NCBI RefSeq assembly: GCF_001425485.1
Contig: NZ_LMQW01000003.1
Location: 1-64,000, forward strand
Direction: 5' to 3'
Length of the DNA stretch: 64,000 nt
Origin: Aureimonas sp. Leaf427
GTDB lineage: Bacteria > Pseudomonadota > Alphaproteobacteria > Rhizobiales > Rhizobiaceae
In this document: positions 34,119 through 42,585 of the stretch, piece after piece
Position numbering within the stretch: the stretch's first letter is position 1
Layout: the number at the start of each line of letters is the position of its first letter
The notes under the pieces: model-generated
The model's database searches: none
What the model saw: only the letters and a program-made list of their open reading frames with translations
Told to the model about the DNA's origin: nothing
Position numbers and translations under genes: made by a program

Positions 34119-34494
34119 AGCCTCGTTGCCGACCGCGCTGATCGCCGAAGACGTGCCCATGGTGCGCGAGAGCCTCGCCATCGCCCTGCGGGAAGCAGGT
34201 TTCGATGTCGTGGCCGCCGCCAATGGCCGAGAGGCGCTGGAGGCGCTGGCGGAACGCCGCTTCGACGTTCTCGTCACCGACATGTGGATGCCGGAGGTCG
34301 ATGGTCTGCGGCTTCTGAAGGAGATCCGCGGCCGCCATGCCGGCATGCGCGTCTTCGGCGTGACCGGCGGCGGCCCGCGCCTGACGATCGAGGCCATGAC
34401 CTCGCTCGCCGAAATCTGGGGCGCGGAGAAGGTCTTCCTGAAGCCCTTCGACGAAGACGATCTCGTCGCCGCCATCCGCGCGCCCCGGGGCTGA
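34108..34494 (+). CDS. Single-domain response regulator
   Basis: A 128-residue receiver without output domain. The acidic pair is Glu14-Asp15 (LIAEDVP), the phospho-acceptor is Asp58 (LVTDMWMP), the Thr is in FGVTGGG, and the Lys is in VFLKPFDEDD. It overlaps the end of the seven-TM kinase gene and is its evident partner. As no DNA-binding or enzymatic domain is attached, the signal must pass on through protein contact or a further phosphotransfer step. Confidence 0.9.
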   Translation: MTTEASLPTALIAEDVPMVRESLAIALREAGFDVVAAANGREALEALAERRFDVLVTDMWMPEVDGLRLLKEIRGRHAGMRVFGVTGGGPRLTIEAMTSLAEIWGAEKVFLKPFDEDDLVAAIRAPRG

Positions 34495-34529
34495 TCCCGG
34501 CAAGGCCGGTCGCGCAGAGGCGCGGGCGC

Positions 34530-35231
34530 TCAAGACGGGATGGGCAGGCGTACGATCGCCGACAGGGCCCGATGGTCGGAAAGGCGCCGGAGGCTCTCGT
34601 CCTCGGCTTCGGCCTCCAGCTCGATCCCGGCGGAGGCGTAGATCCGGTCCATCCGCGCGACGGGCCGGCCGGCCGGCCAGCTCTTCGGCGACAGGCGCGT
34701 CGGCAGGGCCGACGACAGCGCGGCATCGACGGGCCCGCCGAGGCGCCACTCGTTGAGGTCGCCGAGAACCAGCACCGGCAGATCAGTCTCCGCCGTCCAG
34801 TCCCGCAAGGCCTCCGCCTGCCGGCGTCGATCGCGCCCGAAGAGGCCGAAATGGGTGGAGAGAACGCGCAAGGGTCCGCCCGGCACCGCCAGCACCGCAT
34901 CGATGGCGAAGCGCTTCTCGACAAGGCCGCCGGGCAAGGGCCGCACGCGCGAGCTTTCGATCGGCCAGCGGCTCCAGAGGAGATGGCCGTAGTCGCGGCC
35001 GGGGCGCGGCACGGTGCGGGCCTCCACGACATGGCACCCGAGGCCGGCGGAAAAGCGCTCGAAGGCCCGCTCCTGCCGGCCGAAATGCGTCCGCCCGTCG
35101 ATCTCCTGCAGCGCCAGGATGTCCGGCTGCAGGCGCCGGATCGCGTCGAGGATGCGGCCGGGATCGCAGCGGCCGTCGGCGCCGACCGCGCCATGGATGT
35201 TCCAGCTCGTGAGGCGCAGCACGCCGGTCAC
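34530..35231 (-). CDS. Endonuclease/exonuclease/phosphatase-family hydrolase
   Basis: A 233-residue metal-dependent phosphoesterase of the EEP (DNase I-like) fold. Core motifs: LTSWNIHG (Asn), ILALQEIDGR (metal Glu), STHFGLFGRDRRRQ, VLVLGDLNEW (Asp/Asn), and SDHRAL at the C-terminus (catalytic His). The frame runs far upstream inside the neighbouring gene, so a GTG 14 nt past that gene's stop is taken as start; a second GTG is three codons later. Substrates of this clan range from nucleic acids to phosphoinositides and lipids. It is probably cotranscribed with the SAF-domain dehydrogenase. Confidence 0.8.
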   Translation of the reverse strand: MTGVLRLTSWNIHGAVGADGRCDPGRILDAIRRLQPDILALQEIDGRTHFGRQERAFERFSAGLGCHVVEARTVPRPGRDYGHLLWSRWPIESSRVRPLPGGLVEKRFAIDAVLAVPGGPLRVLSTHFGLFGRDRRRQAEALRDWTAETDLPVLVLGDLNEWRLGGPVDAALSSALPTRLSPKSWPAGRPVARMDRIYASAGIELEAEAEDESLRRLSDHRALSAIVRLPIPS

Positions 35232-35245
35232 GCGAAGCTGCCCGG

Positions 35246-36568
35246 TCAGGCGAGGAAGCGCTGGTCCGCCGCGTCGAGATCGCGGCGGATGCGGGTGACG
35301 AGCAGCGTGTCGTCCGCCGTGCAGTTCTCGTGCGTCAGGAGGTCCCCCGCCTTGATCGGTCTGGCGACCCGCGCCTTTTCGGCAAGGCCGAGCGGCAGCG
35401 CGTGCTGCCGGCGCCCCTCGGCCCAGGTCATGGCCCAGCCGCGATAGTCGCTCTCCCCGATGCGGCCGAGCGTCTCGCCGACGGCAAGGTCTCGCTTGGC
35501 GACGGCGCCGCATTCGGCGACGGGCCGCTCCACCGGCTCCATGTCGGGCCGGCGGTGGAGGACCGCGCGGATCGCCGAGAGCGGCGTTTCGAGCGAAGTC
35601 AGATGGAAGGGTCGGATGAGCGCGAAGCAGGGACCGGAGCCGACCTTCAGGTCCGCCATGCGCTCGATCGCGCGCTCGTGGCGCGGCTTCACCACGCAGA
35701 AGACGCCGGGCGCGACGCCCGTGCCGATCGTGTAGTCGACACGTCCGGATCGGGAGAGAATGCCGCCATCGGCCTTCGAGCAGAGCACCTGCGCCAGCGT
35801 TTCGCGCGTCACGTTCGGCCCGTGCATGCCGGCCACGTCGGGCACGAGGCCCGTGCAATTGGCGATGGCGGTCATCTCCACCATGGTCTTGGAGCCGTCG
35901 ATGAATTCGACGAGCATCCGCGCGTTCATGTTCCGCCGCGCCGCCTCCTCTTCGTAGTCGGCGGGAAGGGCATGGAAGTCGAGCGGATTGTTCTTGCCCT
36001 TGCCGGCGGCGACGATCTCCATGCCCAGGCTCTGCGCAAAGGCGATGAGCTCCAGCGTCGAGGCCGGCTCGTCGCCGGCCGAGCCGGTGTAGACGACGCC
36101 GGCCCGCTTGGCTTCGGCGGAGAGATGACGGCCGACCGTGATGTCGGCCTCGACGTTCAACATGACGATATGCTTGCCGTTGCGAATGGCCTCGAGCGCC
36201 AGCCGCGCGCCGATATCCGGGCTTCCCGTCGCGTCGATCACGACGTCGATCCGCCCGGCGGCGCAGAGGTCGAGAATGTCGTCGGTGATCGCGATCCCGC
36301 CCGCTTCGATCACGCGGTCGATGTCGGAAGCGCCGGAGGCGATGCGGCCATGCCCGGCCTCGTAGCCGGCCATGGCGATCGCCTCCATCGGGCGCGTCGG
36401 GCGGCTCGCGGCGATGGCGCCGATCCGGAAGCCCGTCATCAGCGCGGCCTGCACGACGATGTCGGTTCCCATCTGGCCGGCGCCGGCAAGGCCGACCGTG
36501 ATCGGGCCCTTGGCCGCGACATGGGCGTCGAGTTCTGCGGCAAAACCGACGCGGTCGATCGTGGTCAT
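35246..36568 (-). CDS. NAD(P)-binding oxidoreductase with C-terminal SAF domain
   Basis: A 440-residue protein. The N-terminal Rossmann domain has ITVGLAGAGQMGTDIV (about 23-38) and VVIDATGSPDIGARLALEA, resembling homoserine-dehydrogenase-like or Gfo/Idh-type enzymes. The middle contains AGKGKNNPLDFH. The C-terminal part (about 365-430) is a SAF domain (RPIKAGDLLTHENC), as in sugar-acid dehydratases and sialate synthases. Homologues of this fusion occur in acid-sugar catabolism, but the reaction is not established here. The ATG has AGGA upstream, and the gene is probably cotranscribed with the EEP gene. Confidence 0.75.
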   Translation of the reverse strand: MTTIDRVGFAAELDAHVAAKGPITVGLAGAGQMGTDIVVQAALMTGFRIGAIAASRPTRPMEAIAMAGYEAGHGRIASGASDIDRVIEAGGIAITDDILDLCAAGRIDVVIDATGSPDIGARLALEAIRNGKHIVMLNVEADITVGRHLSAEAKRAGVVYTGSAGDEPASTLELIAFAQSLGMEIVAAGKGKNNPLDFHALPADYEEEAARRNMNARMLVEFIDGSKTMVEMTAIANCTGLVPDVAGMHGPNVTRETLAQVLCSKADGGILSRSGRVDYTIGTGVAPGVFCVVKPRHERAIERMADLKVGSGPCFALIRPFHLTSLETPLSAIRAVLHRRPDMEPVERPVAECGAVAKRDLAVGETLGRIGESDYRGWAMTWAEGRRQHALPLGLAEKARVARPIKAGDLLTHENCTADDTLLVTRIRRDLDAADQRFLA

Positions 36569-36816
36569 GGCGGCGTCCTGGCGGCTGGGCCGCAAGGCGG
36601 CGTCTGCGGGTGGGTCGGCCCTATCTAACATTCCCGGCGCTCTTGGGAAGCGCCCGCCCCGGCGCGACGCCCCGCCGCAGCGCGCAGAAGGCGGCAGCGG
36701 TCTTCGACCCGCCGAGGGACCGGGACCCGGCGAGGGACTGGACGGGAGACCCTCCTTCGCGCTTTGGATCGCAGCGAGACGGGCGCCCGACGGGGCTGGA
36801 CAGGGACGGGCAGTCG

Positions 36817-36993
36817 ATGGCGGAGAAGACGAGAGCCGAGCAGGCGGCGGAAGACCGACGCCGCCGGGCCGAGGAATCGCTGAAGGCCAACCTCAGGCGC
36901 CGCAAGGAGCAGGCGCGCGCGCGCCGCTCCATCGGCCCCGAGGAGGATGCCGGAGCCGAGGCCCCGGCCGTGCCGCCCGAAGGCGAAGTCTGA
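36817..36993 (+). CDS. Small basic protein of 58 aa
   Basis: A 58-residue protein with a charged helical N-terminal half (RAEQAAEDRRRRAEESLKAN, LRRRKEQARARR) and an acidic Pro-rich tail. Short proteins with the NLRRRKEQARAR motif are common in Hyphomicrobiales, function unknown. The ATG follows AGGGACGGG. The frame extends upstream, but that part shows no support. It converges on galE with only 3 nt between stop codons. Confidence 0.55.
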   Translation: MAEKTRAEQAAEDRRRRAEESLKANLRRRKEQARARRSIGPEEDAGAEAPAVPPEGEV

Positions 36994-36996
36994 TCC

Positions 36997-37983
36997 TCAG
37001 CCGTTGCGCCGCATCAGGTGCTTTTCCCAAGATAGGGCGTGCTCGACGATGGTCGGCAGGTCGTCGAGCGTCGGGCTCCAGCCGAGATCCGCGCGCGCCT
37101 TGGAACTGTCGGCGACGATGCTCGGCGGATCGCCGGCCCGGCGCGGCGAGAGCCGGACGGGGAAGTCCACCTTCGAGACCTCGCGCACCGTGTCCAGCAC
37201 CTGGCGCACGGAAAGGCCCTGCCCGTAGCCGACATTGGCGATGATGCTGTCGCCCCCGCCGCGCAGGTGGTCGAGCGCGTGGAGATGAGCGGCGGCGAGA
37301 TCGGAGACGTGGATATAGTCGCGGATGGCCGTGCCGTCCGGCGTCGGATAGTCCGTGCCGAAGATCTCGATGCCGTCGCGCTTGCCGAGGGCCGCCTCGA
37401 CCGCGACCTTGATGAGATGCGTCGCGCCCTTGGTCGCCTGACCCGACCGCCCCTGCGGATCGGCGCCCGCGACATTGAAGTAGCGCAGAGCCGCGTAGGT
37501 CAGATCGTGCGCCGCGGCCACGTCCTCCAGCATCATCTCGCTCATCAGCTTGGAGCGGCCATAGGGCGAGATCGGAAGAAGCGGCCGGTCCTCCGTCACC
37601 GGCTCCGCGCCGGTCACGCCATAGGTCGCGGCGGTCGAGGAGAAGATGAAATGGGGCACGCCCGCCCCGACCGCGGTGGCGATGAGGTCGCGCGTCTTGG
37701 ACGTGTTGTTGTGGTAGTATTTGAGCGGATCGGACACCGATTCCGGCACGACGATCGAGCCCGCGAAGTGCACGATCGCATCGACCTTGCGCTCGGCGAT
37801 CACGCGCCCGACCAGCTCCGCATCGGCGATGTCGCCCTGCACGAGTTCGGCGGAGGGCGAGACCAGCCAGTCGAATCCGGTGACGAGATTGTCGACGACG
37901 ACGACCTCCTCGCCGCGATCGACAAGCGCCAGAACCATGTGGCTGCCGATATAGCCGGCGCCGCCGGTGACGAGGACGGTCAT
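36997..37983 (-). CDS. galE: UDP-glucose 4-epimerase
   Basis: A 328-residue extended SDR enzyme that interconverts UDP-glucose and UDP-galactose for surface polysaccharide synthesis. It has the NAD motif TGGAGYIGSH (6-15), VHFAG, the catalytic Ser/Thr in FSSTAATYG (115-117) and Tyr141/Lys145 in YGRSK, then the substrate loop NVAGAD and IRDYIHVSDLA. An AAGG ribosome-binding sequence precedes the ATG. It is divergent from hemA across 161 nt. No other polysaccharide genes are adjacent. Confidence 0.95.
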   Translation of the reverse strand: MTVLVTGGAGYIGSHMVLALVDRGEEVVVVDNLVTGFDWLVSPSAELVQGDIADAELVGRVIAERKVDAIVHFAGSIVVPESVSDPLKYYHNNTSKTRDLIATAVGAGVPHFIFSSTAATYGVTGAEPVTEDRPLLPISPYGRSKLMSEMMLEDVAAAHDLTYAALRYFNVAGADPQGRSGQATKGATHLIKVAVEAALGKRDGIEIFGTDYPTPDGTAIRDYIHVSDLAAAHLHALDHLRGGGDSIIANVGYGQGLSVRQVLDTVREVSKVDFPVRLSPRRAGDPPSIVADSSKARADLGWSPTLDDLPTIVEHALSWEKHLMRRNG

Positions 37984-38144
37984 GAGCGAACCTTAGAAAA
38001 CCAATTTCGAGGGGACATCGTTCAACACTCCTTCATCACGCGGGCGGAGCCTTTGGAAGCGCGGCTCGCTTGGACAATTCGCCCCAAACCCAGCGTAGAC
38101 TTCATCGATCGAGCCTTTTAGAACCGTTCTGGAAGGAGTCGTCC

Positions 38145-39425
38145 ATGATCGATTACCAAGGTCACTTCGAATCCGCGATCGAGGCGCTGCACGTCGAAAA
38201 GCGATACCGCGTCTTCGCCGATCTCGAAAGGATCGCCGGCCGTTTCCCCGCCGCCGTCTGGCGCAATGGTGAAGAGTCCCGCGAAATCACCGTCTGGTGC
38301 TCCAACGACTATCTCGGCATGGGCCAGCACGAGAGCGTCGTCTCGGCGATGACCTCGACGGTCTCGGCGCTGGGGTCCGGCGCCGGCGGCACGCGCAACA
38401 TTTCCGGCACGAGCCATCCGCTCGTCGAGCTGGAGCGCGAGCTTGCGGACCTGCACGGCAAGGAAGCCGCCCTCGTCTTCACCTCCGGCTTCGTCTCCAA
38501 CGAGGCCTCGATCTCGACGATCGCCAAGCTCCTGCCGGACTGCCTCATCCTGTCGGACGAACTGAACCACGCCTCGATGATCGAGGGCGTGCGCAAGTCC
38601 GGCGCGCGCAAGCAGATCTTCCGCCACAACGACGTCGCCCATCTGGAAGAGCTGTTGAAGGCCGCCGACCGCGACCGGCCGAAGCTCGTCGTCTTCGAGA
38701 GCGTCTATTCGATGGACGGCGACATCGCGCCGATCGCCGAGATCGTGGCGCTCGCCGAGCGCTACAACGCCATGACCTATATCGACGAGGTCCATGCGGT
38801 CGGCATGTACGGTCCGCGCGGCGGCGGCATCGCCGAGCGCGAGGGCCTGTCGCATCGGCTCGACGTGATCGAGGGAACGCTCGCCAAGGCCTTCGGCGTG
38901 CTCGGCGGCTATATCGCCGGCACGAAGGCCGTCATCGACGCCGTGCGCTCCTACGCGCCGGGCTTCATCTTCACGACCGCCCTGCCGCCCGCCCTCGCCG
39001 CGGCCGCCACCGCCTCGATCCGCCATCTGAAGACGAGCCAGGTCGAGCGCGACGGCCAGCAGCGTCAGGCCGCCCGCGCCAAGGCCGTCTTCGCGGAGGC
39101 CGGCCTGCCCGTCATGCCGTCCGAGACGCATATCGTGCCGCTGCTCGTCGGCGATGCCGATCTCTGCAAGCAGGCGAGCGACCATCTGCTGGAAACGCAC
39201 GGCATCTACATCCAGCCGATCAACTACCCGACCGTGCCGCGCGGCACCGAACGCCTGCGCATCACGCCGACCCCGCTTCACGACGACGCGCTGATCGACA
39301 CGCTGCGCGAGGCGCTGGTCGAGACCTTCACGGCGATCGGCATTCCCTTCGTCGGCGAGCGCCCCGCACTGGAGGCCCGCTCGGCGGGGTTCATGCCGCT
39401 GGTCGTATCGAAGGCAGGCGGCTGA
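38145..39425 (+). CDS. hemA: 5-aminolevulinate synthase
   Basis: A 426-residue PLP enzyme of the alpha-oxoamine synthase family that condenses glycine and succinyl-CoA, the C4 (Shemin) entry to heme, siroheme and related tetrapyrroles. Features: the N-terminal [62 protein letters not shown], and the PLP Lys in [12 protein letters not shown]. The ATG has an excellent GGAAGGAG ribosome-binding sequence. This form of the enzyme is a hallmark of Alphaproteobacteria and supports the assignment of the genome. Confidence 0.97.
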   Translation: MIDYQGHFESAIEALHVEKRYRVFADLERIAGRFPAAVWRNGEESREITVWCSNDYLGMGQHESVVSAMTSTVSALGSGAGGTRNISGTSHPLVELERELADLHGKEAALVFTSGFVSNEASISTIAKLLPDCLILSDELNHASMIEGVRKSGARKQIFRHNDVAHLEELLKAADRDRPKLVVFESVYSMDGDIAPIAEIVALAERYNAMTYIDEVHAVGMYGPRGGGIAEREGLSHRLDVIEGTLAKAFGVLGGYIAGTKAVIDAVRSYAPGFIFTTALPPALAAAATASIRHLKTSQVERDGQQRQAARAKAVFAEAGLPVMPSETHIVPLLVGDADLCKQASDHLLETHGIYIQPINYPTVPRGTERLRITPTPLHDDALIDTLREALVETFTAIGIPFVGERPALEARSAGFMPLVVSKAGG

Positions 39426-39475
39426 CGGAACTGACGAGACAGGCGGACTTGGTGGTCTGCCGAGGTCTGCGCGAT

Positions 39476-39598
39476 GCGCCCCCCTCTGTCCTGCCGGACA
39501 TCTCCCCCTCAAGGGGGGAGATCGGAGGCTTCGACGGTTGATCGACTGGACTGATCTCCCCCCTTGAGGGGGAGATGCCGGCAGGCAGAGGGGGGCGC
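39476..39598. repeat. Palindromic intergenic element with ~21-bp terminal inverted repeats
   Basis: The stretch between hemA and the AbrB-type gene begins GCGCCCCCCTCTG and ends with the reverse complement; the ends match over about 21 bp with one base of slippage (39476-39497 against 39578-39598). Inside are two further hairpins built on TCTCCCCC/GGGGGAGA around 39500-39522 and 39554-39575. The architecture resembles the 29135-29269 element, but the sequence differs. It is probably a dispersed noncoding repeat that may double as a terminator for the two converging genes. Confidence 0.75.
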
Positions 39599-39674
39599 CG
39601 TAGGGCGCAACCATTTCAAAACGCCTGAGATCGACACTGCTCGACAGGCCCCGCCCTCGAGCAGATCGACCCCT

Positions 39675-40727
39675 TCACCCCTCCGCCCCGCCGCCCCCTC
39701 CCCGCATCAGCCTCTTGGCGACCACCGGCACGAGCAGCGCCAGGAAGATGAAGCGCACGACGTGATGGGCCGCGACATAGGCGGGGTCCTGGTCGAACTG
39801 GTAGGCGAGCACCGTCAGCGCCTCCAGCGCGCCCGGCGCATAGGCGAGCGCGACCTTGCCGAAATCGATGCCGAGCGTCGCGACGCCGAGGACGGCGGCA
39901 GCCGTGGAAATGCCGAGGCCGATGGCGAAGGCCCCGAGCGAAGCCGGCAGAAGCTGGAGCATCGCCCGCCGGTTTTCCGATTTCAGCCGGCTGCCGATCG
40001 TGGCGCCGAGGACCACGAGCGCCGGCACCGAGAGCCAGAGCGGCACCGCGACGGGCGCCGCTCCCGTTGCGTGCAGCACGGCGCTGACGATGAGCGCGCC
40101 GAGAAGCAGCCCGCCCGGCAGGCGCGAGACATGGCCGAGCATGGCCCCGCCGGCGCAGAGCAGAAACAGGACGAGATACTGGACCGGCGTGCCCGCGACG
40201 CCGCGTGCGACCGGCACGATCCCGTCGCCGCCCTCCAGCCAGGCGAGCACCGGCACGAGCGCGCCGAGAAGAAGCAGCAGGCGAAGGCTCTGCACGACCG
40301 TGACGCGGGTCATGTCCGCCTTCGTGTCCGAGGCCGCCGCGAGCACGAAGGACATGGCGCCGGGCACGGAGGCAAAGAGCGCCGTCTCCGAATTCCAGCC
40401 GAAGACCCCGCGCAGGAAAGCGTAGGTCGCCAGGATCACGAGGAGAACGCCCGCCATCTGGATCGCGAAGGAGACCGGCCAGAGCGCGATCTGCCCGAGC
40501 ACGTCGGGCGTGACCCCGGCGCCGGCCTGGACGCCCAGCACGAAGAAGGTCGCGTCGCGCAGCGTCTGGGGAATATGCGTGCGCAGGCCGGAAAGGCTCG
40601 CGACGGAAACGGCGGCGGCCGAGCCGAGAAGCCAGGCGACGGGCAACGCGACCAGCCAGGCGAGCATGCCGCCCGATGCGGCGATGAGAAGCGTCGCCGC
40701 GAGAGCCGCGAGGGAGCGCCGCGTCAT
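39675..40727 (-). CDS. AbrB-family membrane protein (putative transporter/AmoA-like)
   Basis: A 350-residue polytopic inner-membrane protein of Pfam AbrB (not the DNA-binding AbrB), built from two repeated halves. The repeats are visible as LPVAWLLGSAAAVSVASLSG and LPGGLLLGALIVSAVL, each preceded by a Gly-rich helix, and TALFASVPGAMSF pairs with ALAYAPGALEALTVLA. About ten membrane helices are present. The family's substrate is not known. It starts 7 nt after the aminotransferase gene, so the two form an operon, which may hint at export or uptake of an amino-acid-related compound. Confidence 0.8.
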   Translation of the reverse strand: MTRRSLAALAATLLIAASGGMLAWLVALPVAWLLGSAAAVSVASLSGLRTHIPQTLRDATFFVLGVQAGAGVTPDVLGQIALWPVSFAIQMAGVLLVILATYAFLRGVFGWNSETALFASVPGAMSFVLAAASDTKADMTRVTVVQSLRLLLLLGALVPVLAWLEGGDGIVPVARGVAGTPVQYLVLFLLCAGGAMLGHVSRLPGGLLLGALIVSAVLHATGAAPVAVPLWLSVPALVVLGATIGSRLKSENRRAMLQLLPASLGAFAIGLGISTAAAVLGVATLGIDFGKVALAYAPGALEALTVLAYQFDQDPAYVAAHHVVRFIFLALLVPVVAKRLMRGGGGGAEG

Positions 40728-40734
40728 GATGCTC

Positions 40735-41901
40735 TCAAAGCCGGCCGATCCAGGAAGCCAGCCGCTCGGCCGCCGTCTCGATCTCGTCGATCCGGCGATG
40801 GAAGCAGGCGCGCAGGAAAGGACTGCCAGCCGGGCCGAAGGCGATGCCCGGCGCGAGGCCGACGCCCGTGTCGTCGACGATGCGGAACGCGGCCGCGCGC
40901 GTGTCCTCCAGCCCGTCGATCGCGAAGAACGAGTAGAAGGCCCCCTTCGGCGCCGCGATGCGCACGCGGTTGGTGGCCTTCAGCGTCTCCGTCCAGATAT
41001 CGCGCGCGACATGGGCGCGCTCGATCTGGCTCGTCACGAACGGTTCCCCTTCGTCCAAGGCCGCGATGGCGCCGCGCTGCATGAAGGCCGCGACGCCCGA
41101 GCTGGAATACTGGATGAGGTTCTCGATGACGTCGCCGAGCTCGGCGGGCGCCTCGATCCAGCCGATGCGCCAGCCCGTCATCGCCCAGTTCTTGGAGAAG
41201 GAATTGACGAAGAGGATGGCCTCGTCCGGCTCCATCACGTCGTGGAACGACGGCGCCCGGCCGCCCTCGTAGTGGAAGCGGCTGTAGATCTCGTCCGCGA
41301 TGACGACGAGGCCGGCCTCGCGCGCCAGGCCGAGGATCGCGCGGAGCATGTCGTGATCCGCCGTCCAGCCGGTCGGATTGGACGGCGTGTTGACGAAGAG
41401 CGCCTTGGTCTTCGGGCCGATCGCCGCCTTCAGCTTGTCGATGTCGAGCTGCCAGCCGTCCTCGCCCCAGTCGAGCGAGACCTCGCGCGGCACCCCGCCG
41501 GCCAGCGCCAGCGCGGCCTCGAAGTTCGGCCAGACCGGGCCGATGAAGGCGATCTCGTCGCCGGGGCCCGCGATGGCCGTGATGGCGATCTGGATCGCCT
41601 GCATGCCGGACTGCGTGACGAAGAAGCGCTCCGGCACCTCGGGGATGCCGTAGAGGCGCCCGGCATAGCGCGCGATGGCCTGGCGAAGCTCGGGAATGCC
41701 GCGCTGCCACGTGTAGAAGGTCTCGCCGGCGGCAAGGCCCTTCGTGGCGGCGTCGGAGATGAAGGCCGGCGTCGGCAGATCGCCCTCGCCCGTCCAGAGC
41801 GGGATCAGGCCCTCGCGCCCGCGCGCGTAGTTCATGATGGCGACGATGCCGCTTTCCGGCGCAGCGAGGGCTTCGCGGCGCAGGCGATCGAGATGGGTCA
41901 T
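40735..41901 (-). CDS. PLP-dependent class I/II aminotransferase
   Basis: A 388-residue fold-type I aminotransferase. The PLP Lys is in NSFSKNWAMTGWRIGW. Other family marks are the Asn of NTPSNPTGW, the Asp of VIADEIYSRF, and the carboxylate-binding Arg in LRACFHRRI near the C-terminus. The ATG is taken where homology begins, although the frame stays open far upstream as an antisense artefact. Substrate specificity (aspartate, aromatic or branched-chain) cannot be fixed from the sequence. It is the first gene of a pair with the AbrB-type membrane protein. Confidence 0.9.
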   Translation of the reverse strand: MTHLDRLRREALAAPESGIVAIMNYARGREGLIPLWTGEGDLPTPAFISDAATKGLAAGETFYTWQRGIPELRQAIARYAGRLYGIPEVPERFFVTQSGMQAIQIAITAIAGPGDEIAFIGPVWPNFEAALALAGGVPREVSLDWGEDGWQLDIDKLKAAIGPKTKALFVNTPSNPTGWTADHDMLRAILGLAREAGLVVIADEIYSRFHYEGGRAPSFHDVMEPDEAILFVNSFSKNWAMTGWRIGWIEAPAELGDVIENLIQYSSSGVAAFMQRGAIAALDEGEPFVTSQIERAHVARDIWTETLKATNRVRIAAPKGAFYSFFAIDGLEDTRAAAFRIVDDTGVGLAPGIAFGPAGSPFLRACFHRRIDEIETAAERLASWIGRL

Positions 41902-41981
41902 GGAGGCCGGCCTTCGGGGGAGAATGACGGGGTCTTCGATGGCCCCCGCATCGCTCCTCCGCGCCCGCCCGTCAACCCGCC

Positions 41982-42452
41982 TCAGCTCGGGTCGGTGAAG
42001 CTGCCGAAGCGCGCGGGCTCGCGGCGGCTCTCCGCCTGGGCGCCGGCGAGAAGGTCGCGGATCTCCTCCAGAAGCTTCTGCTCGGCCGGAATGTCGGCCG
42101 CCTCGACCGGCTTTGCCTCCTCCTTGCGCTTCAGACGGTTCATGCCCTTGACGATCATGAAGAGGACGAAGGCGACGATCGCGAAATTGATGAGGAGGGT
42201 CAGGAAGTTGCCGTAGGCCAGCACGGCGCCCTGCTCGCGGGCGACGGCAAGGCTCGCCGAATTGACGCCGGCGGTCAGACCGAGGAACTTGTTGGTGAAA
42301 TCGACGCCGCCGGTGAGCAGACCGACGATCGGCATGATGATATCGGCGACCAGCGACTGGACGAGGCCGGAGAAGGCGGCGCCGATGATGATGCCGATGG
42401 CCAGATCCACCATATTGCCCTTGAGGGCGAATTCCTTGAATTCTTTCAACAT
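41982..42452 (-). CDS. mscL: Large-conductance mechanosensitive channel
   Basis: A 156-residue MscL that opens under membrane tension to release solutes during hypo-osmotic shock. The amphipathic N-terminal helix ([20 protein letters not shown]) leads to pore helix TM1 ([21 protein letters not shown]), then a periplasmic loop, TM2 ([20 protein letters not shown]) and a cytoplasmic helical bundle with [17 protein letters not shown] ribosome-binding sequence sits before the ATG; the in-frame extension upstream is not conserved. It is monocistronic and divergent from the hybrid kinase. Confidence 0.97.
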   Translation of the reverse strand: MLKEFKEFALKGNMVDLAIGIIIGAAFSGLVQSLVADIIMPIVGLLTGGVDFTNKFLGLTAGVNSASLAVAREQGAVLAYGNFLTLLINFAIVAFVLFMIVKGMNRLKRKEEAKPVEAADIPAEQKLLEEIRDLLAGAQAESRREPARFGSFTDPS

Positions 42453-42585
42453 GCCGATCCCTCCAGGTCGCGCCCGATCGGCGCCTGTCCATTTGGTAAC
42501 ATTGCCGGGCATGTTCGACTATACGAGAAGCGAACCATTCACAGGCGATGCCTGCTGGGGTTGAAGGCAGGGGCGGGGGCGGATC

